Under the pieces are notes generated by a model. That model was not told the DNA's origin, did no database searches, and worked only from the letters and a program-made list of their open reading frames with translations. Positions 48,893 through 59,581 of a stretch of DNA of 64,000 bases are shown here, one piece after another; position 1 is the first letter of the stretch; each line of letters begins with the position of its first letter. Location: assembly GCF_029227915.1 (NCBI RefSeq), contig NC_079882.1, positions 8,308,001 through 8,372,000 of the forward strand, read 5' to 3'. The position numbers and the translations under genes were made by a program. This stretch comes from Hydractinia symbiolongicarpus (lineage: Eukaryota > Cnidaria > Hydrozoa > Anthoathecata > Hydractiniidae).

Positions 48893-49424
48893 CAGTATAC
48901 TCTCCAATTATCGGACACCATCGGTGTATGACGAAAGTGTCCGCTTTTTTTGAAGTATCCTCTTTCTGGAAAGTTTAACATTTTAAGCCGCAAATTAGAA
49001 AATAAAGCCGCTTTATCACAAAAGAAAAATAACAAATGATAATATAATATTAACATAATGATAACGAACCAAACTTTCAATCTTTACAGACCTTTAAAGT
49101 CTTTCAAACAAATTTCAACAAATGATGCATAAATGAATAAAGATGTTATTTTAAAACGTCTTTAATTAATTATTGTTTTCTGCTATTTATCTTGACGATG
49201 TCTGGTCTCTCCTCAGTGATGGAAAGAGTTTCTCTTTCCTCTCTATTGAGATCGTTTAGTTCTATAAGCTCGTCAAGCATTAGCGCTTTTTTAAATCACA
49301 GAATTATCATCAACTTCGTTGTCGTCATCAGATAAAGTCTCTTCTATATTTTCAGACTACTTTCGAATATATTCTTCTACACATTTTGTAGGGAGCTTAC
49401 TTTCCAGTCTACTTCATCTGAAAA

Positions 49425-49803
49425 GAAATAGAGAAATGTATGTTCTAGCGCAGTCGCGTGCGCGCAATGCCGTGACGTCACAGTAAGTCAAAACAATTCC
49501 TAATAGTCACCGCACCATCCAAGACCTATAGTGATCATCATCATCCAATACCTAGTCCCTATTATTCACCACAATGACGTCATCAAGATTCTAGCAATAA
49601 TCAACGCATGCGCAGTAAAGAGGGAATTTCCCTGAGGGAAATAACTGCGTTAGTTTTGACCGCTATGAAATCTTCTGACAATGTTAAAATTTTATATAAT
49701 AAAGAATGAACACACATACGGTCAAACAATTACGAGATATCGCAAAAGGTCGTGGATTAACAGGGTATTATAGACTACGTAAAGCTAAATTAATTGCCTT
49801 ATT
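49425..49803. repeat. Left terminal inverted repeat of the Polinton
   Basis: Starts GAAATAGAGAAATGTATGTT and is inverse to 59142-59581. It lacks about 60 bp present in the right copy (near 59350-59405). It includes the first about 33 codons of the polymerase gene. Confidence 0.92.
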
Positions 49804-52800
49804 GGATGTGCCACAGAGGCCACCCAGAAGGGTTGGACAACGAAAGCCAATAAGGCCGGTAACCATACTACCAACGCCGGAGGCCCAGGATATTTTCGAG
49901 AAACAGAAAATGTCGAAAAATCGATCGATCGTGAAATCCAAGATGCAGGAATAGTACAACTGGCTTGTGGAAGCTGTTCCAAGGCCTATAAAAGAGGGGG
50001 TCAAAGGTGCATATGCGATCCTTAAACGTACGGTTGTGGGATTCTATAGTAGGGTAGCAAACACAAGACCTACACTACATGATGAAGTCGAACAGGAGGC
50101 CGGGGAAGACTATTTGGAAGATATCCATAATCCCCACAATCAGCCGGGACGAGATTTTACACCGCAGGAAAATGAGCATGCTCTTCACAGGACCTTCCGG
50201 AGTTTCCGAATTCCCGGTATAGGAGGTGCCGACGTTGACGGGTATATCGGGAAGGTGCGGCCAAACGTATAAACCTTGTTTGAGACCATGCAGAAGATAT
50301 GGGGTCAGCGAAGGTACAGCTGTCATTATGGATAAGGGGCTAATGAGAATGAGGAGAACATTGAGGTGAAAAAGGTCTTTCATACTAATATGGCCTCGGC
50401 ATTCCAGGGTAACGACGTGGATGACATGCTGGATAGGATGTTCGCCTAGATCAAAACAGGCGTGGAAAATCCTGCACTACAATATCCCAAATTTCACACC
50501 TCGATGTGGACTTCCACAAATTGAGGTTAACAAGGGGTTCATCATATATACAAGGACCTAAATGGATAGGCTCCAAGAAGGCCATCATTAACCCAAAAAA
50601 TGAGGATGAGGAGTGTTTCAGGTGGGGCATCATCGCTGGTCTACATTATGAGGAGATTGAAATAGATCCACAAAGAATCAGCAAGCTGAGGTCTTATGTA
50701 GACCTCTATAATTGGGAAGGTATAGAGTTCCTGACGAGTACCAAGTGCATGAGCAAATTCCAGACAATAAAGAGATTGCGGTAAACGTCCTATATATAAC
50801 GGGGAAGAAGATAAACATTTTAAGTAGGTCAACGCACAACGGACGTAAGAAGCGGGTGAATCTACTCCTCCTTACAGATGACAAAAAGACTCACTACACA
50901 GCTGTCAAAAGCCTCTCGCGGCTCCTGGGTAGTGATACCTCAAAAAATACGGCAAAAATGCACTTCTGCCTAAATTGCTTACAGGCCTTCCCAACAATTG
51001 AATAGAAGGAAAAGCATTATAGGTACTGCATCGATCATGGGGAAGTCAAGATTACAATGCCAACAGAGGCTGAAAAATGGTTATATTATATATGCTGATT
51101 TCTAGAGTCTATTGATACCGATGGAATATGCAAGAGGTAAAAAGACCAAGAAGCTTAGCAAGCATGTACCATCCGGCTGGTGCATGTATAGCACATTTGC
51201 CTATGGGAATGTACCAGATCCCCTAAAAGTCTATAGGGGTGAGAAATGCGTTGCCCGCTTCGTTAACCATTTGGAGGATGAGGTGAAACGTCTCTATAAT
51301 ACCTACCCGCAGCAACCCATGTTGCCTCTAACAGAGGTCCTAAAAAGGGAACATGACGAGGCATCGAAATGCCCTATCTGTCTGAAACCTTTCGATGACA
51401 GCAAGAATAATCATAAAGTCGGGACCATTGCCACTATACCGGGCTGTATAGGGGCGCGGCGTATAACAGCTGTAATCTGAAGTATAAGATACCTAACCAT
51501 ATACCCGTGATATTCCATATCGGGGTATGACGCACATCTGTTCATAAAGGAATTAGGTGAAAAATATGATACTCAGGACATTGGGTGCATCGCCGAGAAT
51601 ACAGAGAAGTAAATCAGCTTCAATGTTAAAATCAAGTACCCCTTGGAGGTATGGCATATGGTGACGGGGAAAAGTAAAAGATCATAGAGATACGGTTTAT
51701 CGAAAGTTGCCGATTCATGGTATCAAGCCTCTATAAATTGGCAAGTCACCTCATTGGAAAAAACGCCGCAGGTATGAAATGTAAGCAGTGTGCAGATACA
51801 TGCCTGGAATTCCAGAGCATAGACACCGAATACATGGTAAAGTTTTGGTGTAAAAATTGCGACTCAAATACCACAAAGCAGCTTCATAAGGACCAGGTAA
51901 AGGCAAATGTACCATCCATGGACAAATTTATAGACAAAGATTATATCTTCAGGCTGATGCTGAGAAAAGGCGTGTACCCCTACGAGTACACGGATGGATG
52001 GCAGCGATTTGAGGAGTTGGAGCTACCTCCAATGAAGGCCTTCTACAGCAAGCTCAATATGAAGGGCATCAACGACAGGGATTATGCCTATGCAAAAGAG
52101 GTATGGGATGTCATTACCCCAGAGGATGATAATGTTACTATGGATGACTACTATGACATATACCTGACCATAGACGTCCTTTTGTTGGCCGACGTATTCG
52201 AGACATTTCAAGGCGTCTGCTTGGACAATTACAGCCTTGATCCCGCCCATTTCTACTCCGCACCCGGGTTGGCATGGAAGGCAGCCCTGAAATTTACCGG
52301 GATCAAGCTAGAACTCCTTACGGACCCTGACATGTTATTGATGTTCGAAAAAGGTATCCGAGGAGGTACACCCAGGCCGTACACCAGTATGCCAAAGCCA
52401 ATAAGAAGTACATGGGAGAGCAGTACGATCCAGAGGTTGAATCCTCCTACCTGCAGTACCTCGACGCGAATAACTTGTATGGCTGGGCGATGCGTCAAGA
52501 CCTTCCCACGGATGGATTTAAATGGGTGCGGAATGTTAAGGCATTCAATGAAAGGCGGATCGGGAAGCTCGTCGACGATAATAAGCATAGGTATATCCTA
52601 GAGGTTGATATTGATTATCCAGAGAGATTGCACGATAAACATAATGAGCTGCCGTTCCTACCCGAGCGCACGATGGTCCACAAGGTTGAGAAATTGGTAC
52701 CAAATTTGGGGGACAAGCGGAAATATGTAGCACACATCGGGGCATTAAATGAGGCTATAAAACATGGGGTTAAATTGCAGAAAGTGCGCAGGGTCATCCG

Positions 52801-53690
52801 GTTCAACCAGAAGGCATGGCTTGCTGGCTATATAGGTAACAACACGAGTTGAGAACGGCTGCCAAAAACGAGTTTGAGAAAAACGTTTACAAGCTGATGA
52901 ACCTCTCAGTATTTAGCTAGACCATGGAAAATATCAGAAATCACTGCAATATTCAGCTGGTTACAAACGAAGACAAGTACACGAAGCTTGTGATGAAGCT
53001 TAATTTCAGGGGTGGAAGCAGGTTCAACGAGCATCTGATAGGCGTTGAAATGGGCAAGACCGAGGTCAAGATGAATAAGCCGGCGTATATAGGCCAGGCC
53101 ATCCTGGATATGTCATGTATGAGTTCCACTACGATTTCATGCAGCGTAAGTACGGTAGCAAGTTGCAGATCTGTTACATGGAGACGGAATAATTCGTATA
53201 CCACATTCGAGCCCACGACTTTTACAAGGATATAGCCAACAATATTGAAGCAAGCTTCGATACAAGTGCCTATAATCCCGATGATGGAAGGCCCCTCCCA
53301 ATAGGGAAAAACAAGAAGGTGGTAGGCTTGATGAAGGACGAATTAGGTGGCAAAATCATGACCGAGTTCGTCACCCTAAGGGCCAAGCTATATGCTTACA
53401 AGAGCCTTACAAAAGAGGGCGGTGACAGGAAAGCGAAAGGTGTGTCGCCAAGAAGTCGATGACCTTCGATGACTATCAACGATGTCTGGAAGAGGGCGTT
53501 GACGTCTACAAGAGACAAGTGCTAACCCAAAACAAGGGCCATAAGGTATACACGCAAGAGGTGAACAAGTTAACACTAAACAGGCCAGACGATAAGCGGG
53601 TTGTACAACCAGATCAAATTAAAACGCTTGCGAGGCCATTACCACCTAGCGTCCACAGGGGAATAAAATTGAGGCATGTCTGTATATAGC
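49706..53690 (+). pseudogene. Polinton protein-primed DNA polymerase B, broken
   Basis: The frame starts at ATG 49706 with a SAP-like motif (TVKQLRDIAKGRGLTGYYRL), then continues in the same frame past a single TAG at 49952 into the typical extension (EAVPRPIKEGVKG, then GRDFTPQENEHAL). Later pieces are KKAIINPKNEDEECFRWGI, a Cys-rich stretch (FCLNCLQAF, CPICLKPF), and FIESCRFMVSSLYKL. The palm and thumb region has RKGVYPYEYTDGW, DVLLLADVFETF, LDANNLYGWAM and KNEFEKNVYKLMN. This layout is specific for Polinton/adintovirus family B polymerases, which copy the element by protein priming. The gene is dead: stops lie at about 49952, 50272 and 52918, with frameshifts near 50784, 51428 and 52400. 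The catalytic region that normally carries a DTDS-type motif reads METE followed by a stop near 53190. Only the fragments listed are directly visible. Confidence 0.92.
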
Positions 53691-53697
53691 CATACTC

Positions 53698-54186
53698 ATG
53701 TCCTATGCCCTGATCGCATTTTGCTTCCTCATATATCGACGTATAATAAAAGGAATGTCCGACATTGCACAAGTATTCGACAATGCCTCCGCAGAATATT
53801 AAAATATTGAAAAGCCCATCAATAAACGCCATGCTTTGAGGGAGGCCCTACGCAAGGGCAAAGGGCATCTCCTGCCCAGAAATTGTACGAAGGCCTTTGT
53901 CAACAAGGTCCCAGAGGAGGCTATCGACAAGGTACATACAGAGTATGTACAACGGGAACTTCAGGAGAAGGGAGAAAAGACCGCAAAAGCTCTGTCAACC
54001 CATGATATAAGCCTATATGCCAACATGATAGGGAATTTTGTGGATATTGACAGTGTCGAGGAGCTAAGAAAGGATATTGAGGATGACCCTATTATTAAAG
54101 ACTCCTTCGCGAACTTGAGTATACTGGTCTACTGTACATCTGACAAATATCTTGCGTCTATTTTAATTGTTGGGCATACAGTCTGA
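53698..54186 (+). pseudogene. Polinton ORF with N-terminal membrane segment
   Basis: An open frame of about 163 codons with one internal TAA (about 53803). It begins MSYALIAFCFLIYRRIIKGM, a single membrane segment followed by basic residues, and then a soluble, charged part (HALREALRKGKGHL, then YVQRELQEKGEKTAKAL). It follows the polymerase directly. I do not recognise a defined family; position suggests a conserved element protein of unknown role. Confidence 0.5.
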
Positions 54187-54254
54187 CATATCAGCAAAAA
54201 GAAGGATGCTGGGAAGGAGGCGGATACGACGGAGGAGACGGCATCATAAGATGA

Positions 54255-54585
54255 ATGAGTGAAGAACAACAAAAACGAGAGGAGAGAGTTATAAGAACAA
54301 AACCATCGAAGAATGAGGGTCGTGTTGCTGCAGGCAAGAGACTTGCCGAATGGAACCGAAAGAACAAGGCAGACTTAAAAAAGAACGTGGGCAAAGAACC
54401 TTCACAGGAGGATAAGGAACCTGCGGTAGGTTCTAGCAAGTCGATGGGCAGTGTCACATCTATGGAATCGGAGCGATAGCTGTGATTGCTATAGGTGTCG
54501 GGGTTTGGTATATGTTTGGAAGGCTAAAAATGAGCCCAATAAGCCGGTGGATAATCCGGAGCCTCAGCATGGTAAAACCCGGCCT
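54255..54585 (+). pseudogene. Basic protein with C-terminal membrane segment, frameshifted
   Basis: The ATG-started frame to 54479 is strongly basic (RTKPSKNEGRVAAGKRLAEW). Just before its stop, an overlapping frame continues with AIAVIAIGVGVWYMFGRL, a membrane helix, so a frameshift near 54460 probably separates the two halves of one protein. It has the basic N-terminus and single membrane span seen in small proteins of such elements. Function unknown. Confidence 0.45.
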
Positions 54586-54636
54586 ATCCCCAGCATGCAA
54601 TGAATTTTTGCTAAAAATAATAACACCTAATTATAA

Positions 54637-54855
54637 ATGGCAACAAGCAAACATGATGAAAATATGGGACCAAAGTCCCAAAGAGTCGTTTCATACACGA
54701 TACTAATCGCCATGGGTGGAAAGAAAACCTTGGGGGTTTCCATACCAGGTGCTAAGATGGACATTGAGGATGGTTTGAAACTAGCAGGGTATATGAGTGC
54801 AGTGATTCTGTTCGACGAATATGCAGTTAAGCAAGGATGGTACAAAAAACACTGA
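54637..54855 (+). CDS. Small Polinton ORF, unrecognised
   Basis: A 72-codon ATG-started frame, intact (KTLGVSIPGAKMDIEDGLK, then SAVILFDEYAVKQGWYKKH). It lies between two damaged ORFs in the same orientation and is followed after about 60 bp by another start. I recognise no domain. Confidence 0.4.
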   Translation: MATSKHDENMGPKSQRVVSYTILIAMGGKKTLGVSIPGAKMDIEDGLKLAGYMSAVILFDEYAVKQGWYKKH

Positions 54856-54914
54856 TACCTCCAAAATAAATGTCCAGTAAAAACTCGTGTTTGTCCTAAG
54901 GACAAATAAAAATA

Positions 54915-55278
54915 ATGGAAGAGGAGGCCAAACATTGCCATAAATGTTTAAAAACCCTACCATTGAACCAGTTCAAGGCAAAGGGTAAAGGGCAGCTGAC
55001 AAAAATTCATTCCCTGCCTTGATCTTGGGAGAGTATCAAAAGGCAATGCCAAACGTCGCATTTACATGCAACCCTTATACGAACTAATAATTCTCCTACA
55101 GGACCATATCCAGGCCCAGTTTAATGAGAGATATACCTGGGAAAATTATGGGAGACATGTTAATAACAAGGTACGATTCAGATACGATGAAACGTTTAAC
55201 CGCCCAACGCTTGCCGAAGTCACCAATGCATTACGGCGGGCACAATATGTTATAACAAATGGAGATCAGATGCTGTAG
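54915..55278 (+). pseudogene. Zinc-binding-like small ORF, broken
   Basis: Starts MEEEAKHCHKCLKTLPLNQF, with a Cys-x2-Cys pair typical of the treble-clef heads found in phage and element proteins. It stops at about 55020. A further open piece (55066-55278; QAQFNERYTWENYGRHVNNK) follows in another frame and may be its continuation. Function unknown. Confidence 0.4.
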
Positions 55279-55334
55279 CATCTGCAAAAATATATTATAC
55301 CTCGATTGATTCAAAATCAGGGGCAATAGCCGAA

Positions 55335-55594
55335 CCCAGACCTGCTTGGCCTGCCTAGCCAAGGCCAAACGGAGACGGGCGACTCGTAAAAATAGGGACA
55401 TCGAAGACGTTGAAATGATTAATCCCCTTACTATTGATAAAGAAATTAGGGGGTTTCAGCAGGATAAGAATTACCTACTTTTGTATACCCTGTTCACATA
55501 CAACATTATACCTCAGTATATCGAACTTATCGCTTCCCCCGCAATGGGGGAACCGGAGAAGGCAAGGCTCGTTGAAAGGTACCGTAAGGTATAG
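55335..55594 (+). CDS. Small Polinton ORF, unrecognised
   Basis: An open frame containing CLACLAKAKRRRATRKNRDI and then a helical part with ENYLL-type leucines (KNYLLLYTLFTYNIIPQYI). The basic N-terminus suggests nucleic-acid contact; this is inference. It directly precedes the ATPase remnant. Confidence 0.35.
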
Positions 55595-55696
55595 CGATGC
55601 CTGAGGGGTAAGTTAAGGTATACTCCACCACCCCTCGAATACAAGACTCGAGGGACTAAGCTCTACCTGCCTGTCAGGGATCCTTGGTGAATAACC

Positions 55697-56390
55697 ATGC
55701 AGTTACATGGGCATGTGGGTCATGCTTTGGAGTATAACCAAAATTTTATAATCAAAAGTGGAGCGAATATTGAAATAAAAATGCTGGATGTTGTAAGAGT
55801 ACCGCATTCAGCAATATTTACAGATCCGACGTCTTGTGGCAAGACACAAAGTGCTTTGAACATCCTTGAAAATGAATACTAGGGACACTTCCACAATATT
55901 GTCATTCTATGCCCGACTATACGGTGGGACACTACATGCCTAGAAAGAGCCTCATTGTGGAGGGATGATTATGTATTTATGATAGACCCCAAGGACCAAC
56001 TTTTCGAATGGGTTGCGAAACTATCCTCATTAATGGCAGGCGAAGAGACGTTGTTTGTGATTGATGACGTCATTGCCAACGAGGGCCTAGATAAACGTCG
56101 ACAATCCCTACTTGAACTTTCTATCAGCGGTAGGCATTGTAGGCATAGTTTATGGCTCTTAACTTAATCGTATACTGCTCTGCCCAAGAATCTGAGGAGA
56201 CAGAAGAAACAGCTCTTCCTCTGGTTTCCTCATGAGCGCTCGGATATGAAAATGATAGACGAGAAACCAACATGATCCCCGACTGGGATGATATAAAAGC
56301 CTGTCTGAAGAGGTCCAAACATGCATGTCTATACTTAAGGCTTGAATATCCCGGAGCTTGGAATATTTTGGAGTGAGCACAACTCGTGTT
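55697..56390 (+). pseudogene. Polinton packaging ATPase (FtsK/HerA, A32-like), broken
   Basis: One reading frame shows a Walker A region (FTDPTSCGKTQS), a Walker B (ETLFVIDDVIAN) and a downstream arginine/glutamine-bearing segment (SISGRHCRHSLWLLT) in the order of A32-type genome-packaging ATPases. In-frame stops occur at about 55880, 56165 and 56270. The Walker A lacks the usual second Gly (TSCGKT where TGCGKT is usual). The enzyme would normally drive DNA into capsids. Its presence shows the element descends from a virus-like, capsid-bearing lineage even though no capsid gene was found here. Confidence 0.8.
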
Positions 56391-56417
56391 TGTCCTCGGA
56401 GGCAAAAACGAATCAAT

Positions 56418-56718
56418 ATGGAAGGAAAATGTAAGTGCTGAAACTGTAAACTCTCCTTATCTTTAGAAATTTCAGAACTAAGGGAAAAGGTCAACCGATA
56501 TGCATATGCTGTCTGGATAAAGCAAGGGCGTATCAAGGGCGTAACAACTGCCTCCATCAAAGGGTGGGCATATTGTAGGGATTGTGGCGGTAGTCAAATA
56601 TGTCCCCATCAAAGGGCGAGATCCTGTTGCAGGGACTGTGGGGGAAGTGAGATTTGTGAACACGAAAGACGAAAATCAATATCCAAAGAGTTGATGTACG
56701 ATTCGCCGAAAGCCGTGA
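56418..56718 (+). pseudogene. Cys/His repeat zinc protein
   Basis: One frame from ATG 56418 with a single internal TGA (about 56439). It contains two copies of the pattern C-x2-CGGS-x-IC-x-H-x-R (YCRDCGGSQICPHQR and CCRDCGGSEICEHER). Such repeats are known from giant-virus and Polinton proteins and probably bind zinc; their role is unclear. The 3' end runs into the oppositely oriented integrase fragment, suggesting a rearrangement junction. Confidence 0.6.
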
Positions 56719-57045
56719 ACGTATGGTGGTACATCGTGGTAGCCCTCTTGATCTCAACACCCTTATCCCCCAGTAGTTTTATTACGTCAGATTTGAACTC
56801 ACTACCATTATCCCACTGAAAGGTTTTGGGGTTGTGTAAAGGTCCCACTTTGTAAATATATTTGATCATGTCGGCGACTTCGCTAGCTTTTTTGGTACGC
56901 AGGGGTCTTGCTACTTTGTATCTTGAGGCTATGTCAATACTTGTCAAAATATACTTGTACGTATTGCCATACAACCGATTTATCCGAGTTTTCCGGGTAC
57001 ACCTGCGCGAGGCTCTGATCAGGATGAGGGACAAATTTTCATAAA
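56640..57045 (-). pseudogene. Polinton integrase (retroviral-type rve) fragment
   Basis: On the minus strand the frame gives YKYILTSIDIASRYKVARPL and KTFQWDNGSEFKSDVIKLL, then a glutamate in TAFGES. These are recognisable DD(35)E core pieces of the Polinton c-integrase. The chain lacks its N-terminal zinc region and C-terminal chromodomain-like part; both flanks switch to unrelated sequence. The integrase would insert the element into host DNA. This copy cannot be functional. Confidence 0.8.
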
Positions 57046-57116
57046 AAAAAGAGGAGATAGAATAATATCTCCGGGATGAAATAAAGGAGCGGAATAGACT
57101 TAGAAAAAAATTCAAA

Positions 57117-57518
57117 ATGCATAATACATGGGTACGCTTCTGCGATCATGGTCTGCTTGGCGTAAGTGTGATTACGTCAGGGCTTGGGATTGGAACTATG
57201 GCCTCAGGTTTGGGGGTTCCCCTAGGCTGTGCCATGGGGGGATTCGCGATTGCCGCTGGAATAGTGCAGGCTGGTCTCTGGAACGGCTCTAAACGGTTGT
57301 GTGTTAAGTCTAAAAAACATGATAGTAAAAGGCTACTAAACTCGATTGTAGATCTGATCAGCAAGGTAATGGAAAATGACGTTATCAGTGACCATGAGTT
57401 TAGCCTAATTAGCCGTGAAAAAGAAAGGTACATGTTGTTGGTTGCCAAGGGCAGGGAGGAGGGGAAGAACAAAATTTTAAAAAAACTGCCATCTGTACAG
57501 TATGCAAGCACTATGTAG
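57117..57518 (+). CDS. Two-helix membrane protein of Polinton type
   Basis: An intact 133-codon frame with an N-terminal glycine/alanine-rich hydrophobic half (VITSGLGIGTMASGLGVPLG, then GGFAIAAGIV). The helical, charged C-terminal half has LLNSIVDLISKVMENDVISD and SREKERYMLL. Proteins with this glycine-rich membrane part plus a 'ISDHEF'-type helical tail recur in Polintons of aquatic animals; their role is unknown (holin-like or membrane-remodelling roles would be guesses). It is the longest undamaged plus-strand ORF in the element. Confidence 0.6.
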   Translation: MHNTWVRFCDHGLLGVSVITSGLGIGTMASGLGVPLGCAMGGFAIAAGIVQAGLWNGSKRLCVKSKKHDSKRLLNSIVDLISKVMENDVISDHEFSLISREKERYMLLVAKGREEGKNKILKKLPSVQYASTM

Positions 57519-57593
57519 AGTCCCCACCTGAATATAGGCCTTAATTTTGTGTACATTTTATAGGTCATACGGAGCCTATAAAATATATTTTTT

Positions 57594-58172
57594 TTAATCC
57601 TTGCTTAGTAACCACTCCTTTTTAAAGTCTTTATGCCGACATTCTGTGATGTGTGTCTGGGGGTAGTGTTTTTTACCTTGTACGTATACAGACGAAAAGG
57701 CTAGAATAGCGCTGGCTTGGCAGGGCTCATCGTAGGGTACCGGCATACCATAGAACTTGGTGGTAATTGTGTCCTTGTAATATTGGGGCTTAGCACTCAC
57801 ATAACGATCCTTTTTTACAGGCTCTCTCGTTAATTGCTCGGAAATTAACTCTACGACCTTTGACCATATTTAACGATAATTAGCAACCCAATCAGGATAG
57901 TCTTCAAAATCTAGACTCATTGTCAGTGATGCATTAGCATTATATTTAGTCACCCCATTCGGGGACCAGATTTTGGGCGTCTTTACCTAAAGGCAACCAC
58001 GAGATCCTGTGTATGATATCCCACCACATAATGTTTTTCCTTACCTCCATTGGCAGGCATGGCATCCGATACCGTCAGGTATTCTATATTAATATCTTCG
58101 AAGTTTGTGAATGTAGCAGCAAAATTATAGAATATATTAGATTTAACAAGCTCGTTCTCAAATTTCAGCATC
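57594..58172 (-). pseudogene. Conserved Polinton protein of unknown role, broken
   Basis: The minus-strand N-terminal piece has NIFYNFAATFTNFEDINIEY and NGGKEKHYVVGYHTQDLVVA. After a frameshift near 57985 comes LTMSLDFEDYPDWVANYR, then a stop, then KPQYYKDTITTKFYGMPVPY and a C-terminal SSVYVQGKKHYPQTHITEC. The DYPDWV and SVYxQGKxYYPQ blocks recur in proteins of such elements as I remember them. I do not know the function; a DNA-binding role is only a possibility. Confidence 0.5.
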
Positions 58173-58199
58173 TTGTTTATTATATTTTGAAAGATTGCA

Positions 58200-58470
58200 T
58201 GTCATAGTACATACGCAAGTACCAGGATAGCATTTAACGACCTACCACGATTCTACATCCACAGCTTCTTATCATATGGATCGAGTACCCCTTCACAGTC
58301 ATTACAATGCTCATTCATTTATTAGGAAGTCCAGAAGAGCCTCCAAATCCTTAATTCTCCGTTCATTAGACCCCTCCTCCTGTACGCATGCTAGGGTTGC
58401 AAATGGTAGGGAGAGACCAATGGCGGTAAGGAAGATCATGATTAACATACTTTTCAAACTATATTGACAG
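58200..58470 (-). other. Small minus-strand ORFs in the Polinton
   Basis: One short frame resembles a secreted or membrane leader (MIFLTAIGLSLPFATLACVQ, then an acidic helix ending LDFLINE). An overlapping one starts MNEHCNDCEGVLDPYDKKLW with a Cys-x2-Cys pair and then a stop. Both are typical of the tiny genes near the ends of such elements; neither is assigned. Confidence 0.3.
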
Positions 58471-58588
58471 TTAATACACATTTTTATTAACTGTCAACCA
58501 ATGCCAGGAATTCCTTTTGTGTCAAATCGCCCCCAAATCTGAGTCTCCAGTCCGGTGCGGGACTTCCTTTATAACGCCTTTTCAACAA

Positions 58589-59239
58589 CTACAACGACAT
58601 TTCATATGCGCTGTCATACACCTTTCGCTCCTCCACATAAGCAAGGCAGCACGCATTACTACAAAAGTAGCCCTCGTACATATACCCGTCACCGTCGTCA
58701 TGTTCGCTTATAAGAGCAGCCATGTTTTCCATCACATGAAAAAATTCAGATTCCGTCTTATGTTTTGTACTAACCTGCGGCGGATTGTATCTCATGGGGC
58801 ACCTGACGCCTATGTTATCATCGCACAATTCCACAGAACACCAGTAACAGAGTACCATTTTATACAGTTTTTTAACAAGGTCCGAAGCTACATATTGGAC
58901 ATATATTGTCGCGCATGCCCCGTTACACATATTCGAGTACCTCAGGATCCTTTTCAACAGCCTTATTGCACATGTCCTGGGTCTTGAAACGATCCGATAT
59001 ATATTGAGCATGCGTGGACTTTTTTCAACAGCCTTGTCACACATGCCCTGCGTTTTAAATTGATCCAGTACATGCTCTAACATATGGGGATTATTTTCAA
59101 CGGCCTTGATCCAATTTTCATGGCTTGTGATATCATCCTCTAATAAGGCAATTAATTCAGCTTTACGTAGTCTATAATACCCTGTTAATCCACGACCTTT
59201 TGCGATATTTCGTAATTGTTTCACCGTACGTGTGTTCAT
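58589..59239 (-). CDS. SAP-like, repeat and zinc-ribbon protein at the Polinton end
   Basis: A 216-codon minus-strand frame from ATG 59239. Residues 1-32 are the SAP-like motif (TVKQLRNIAKGRGLTGYYRL) shared with the polymerase gene through the inverted repeat. Next come repeats of the type AVENNPHMLEHVLDQFKTQG and MCDKAVEKSPRML, a short helical repeat frequent in such elements and giant viruses. After about 59010 the repeat pattern continues more plausibly in another frame, suggesting a frameshift. The C-terminal third has CYWCSVELCDDNIGVRCPMR and GYFCSNACCLAYVEE, a treble-clef or FCS-type zinc site. A DNA-binding or transcription role is inferred from SAP plus zinc. Confidence 0.6.
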   Translation of the reverse strand: MNTRTVKQLRNIAKGRGLTGYYRLRKAELIALLEDDITSHENWIKAVENNPHMLEHVLDQFKTQGMCDKAVEKSPRMLNIYRIVSRPRTCAIRLLKRILRYSNMCNGACATIYVQYVASDLVKKLYKMVLCYWCSVELCDDNIGVRCPMRYNPPQVSTKHKTESEFFHVMENMAALISEHDDGDGYMYEGYFCSNACCLAYVEERKVYDSAYEMSL

Positions 59240-59581
59240 TCTTTATTATATAAAATTTTAACATTGTCAGAAGATTTTATAGCGGTCAAAACTAACGCAG
59301 TTATTTCCCTCAGGGAAATTCCATCTTTACTGCGCATGCGTTGATTATTGATGAATATTAGTATCATTAGGGAACTTCCCCTGTATGCGCGTTGATTTTT
59401 AGAGAATTGCGCTACAATCTTGATGACGTCATTGTGGTGAATAATAGGGACTAGGTATTGGATGATGATGATCACTATAGGTCTTGGATGGTGCGGTGAC
59501 TATTAGGAATTGTTTTGACTTGCTGTGACGTCACGGCATTGCGCGCACGCGACTGCGCTAGAACATACATTTCTCTATTTC
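59142..59581. repeat. Right terminal inverted repeat of the Polinton
   Basis: Inverse of 49425-49803, ending AACATACATTTCTCTATTTC. It includes the first codons of the minus-strand zinc ORF, whose N-terminus is therefore nearly identical to that of the polymerase gene. Confidence 0.92.

Larger units (their letters stand above)
49425..59581. mobile_element. Polinton/Maverick (adintovirus-like) element, degraded
   Basis: About 10.2 kb bounded by long inverted repeats (49425-49803 and 59142-59581). It carries hallmark parts: protein-primed DNA polymerase B with its usual N-terminal extension, an A32-like packaging ATPase, and a retroviral-type integrase fragment. Also present are SAP-like N-termini, Cys/His zinc repeats and small membrane ORFs. 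Nearly every larger gene has stops or frameshifts. I found no major or minor capsid gene and no protease, and the total is short compared with complete 15-20-kb elements. No clean 6-bp target duplication could be recognised. Base composition is clearly less AT-rich than the host flanks. Confidence 0.92.

Noticed and set aside
56124-56560. Minus-strand frames of 93-133 codons
   Set aside because: They lie antisense to the packaging-ATPase and zinc-repeat coding frames, whose motifs are clear.
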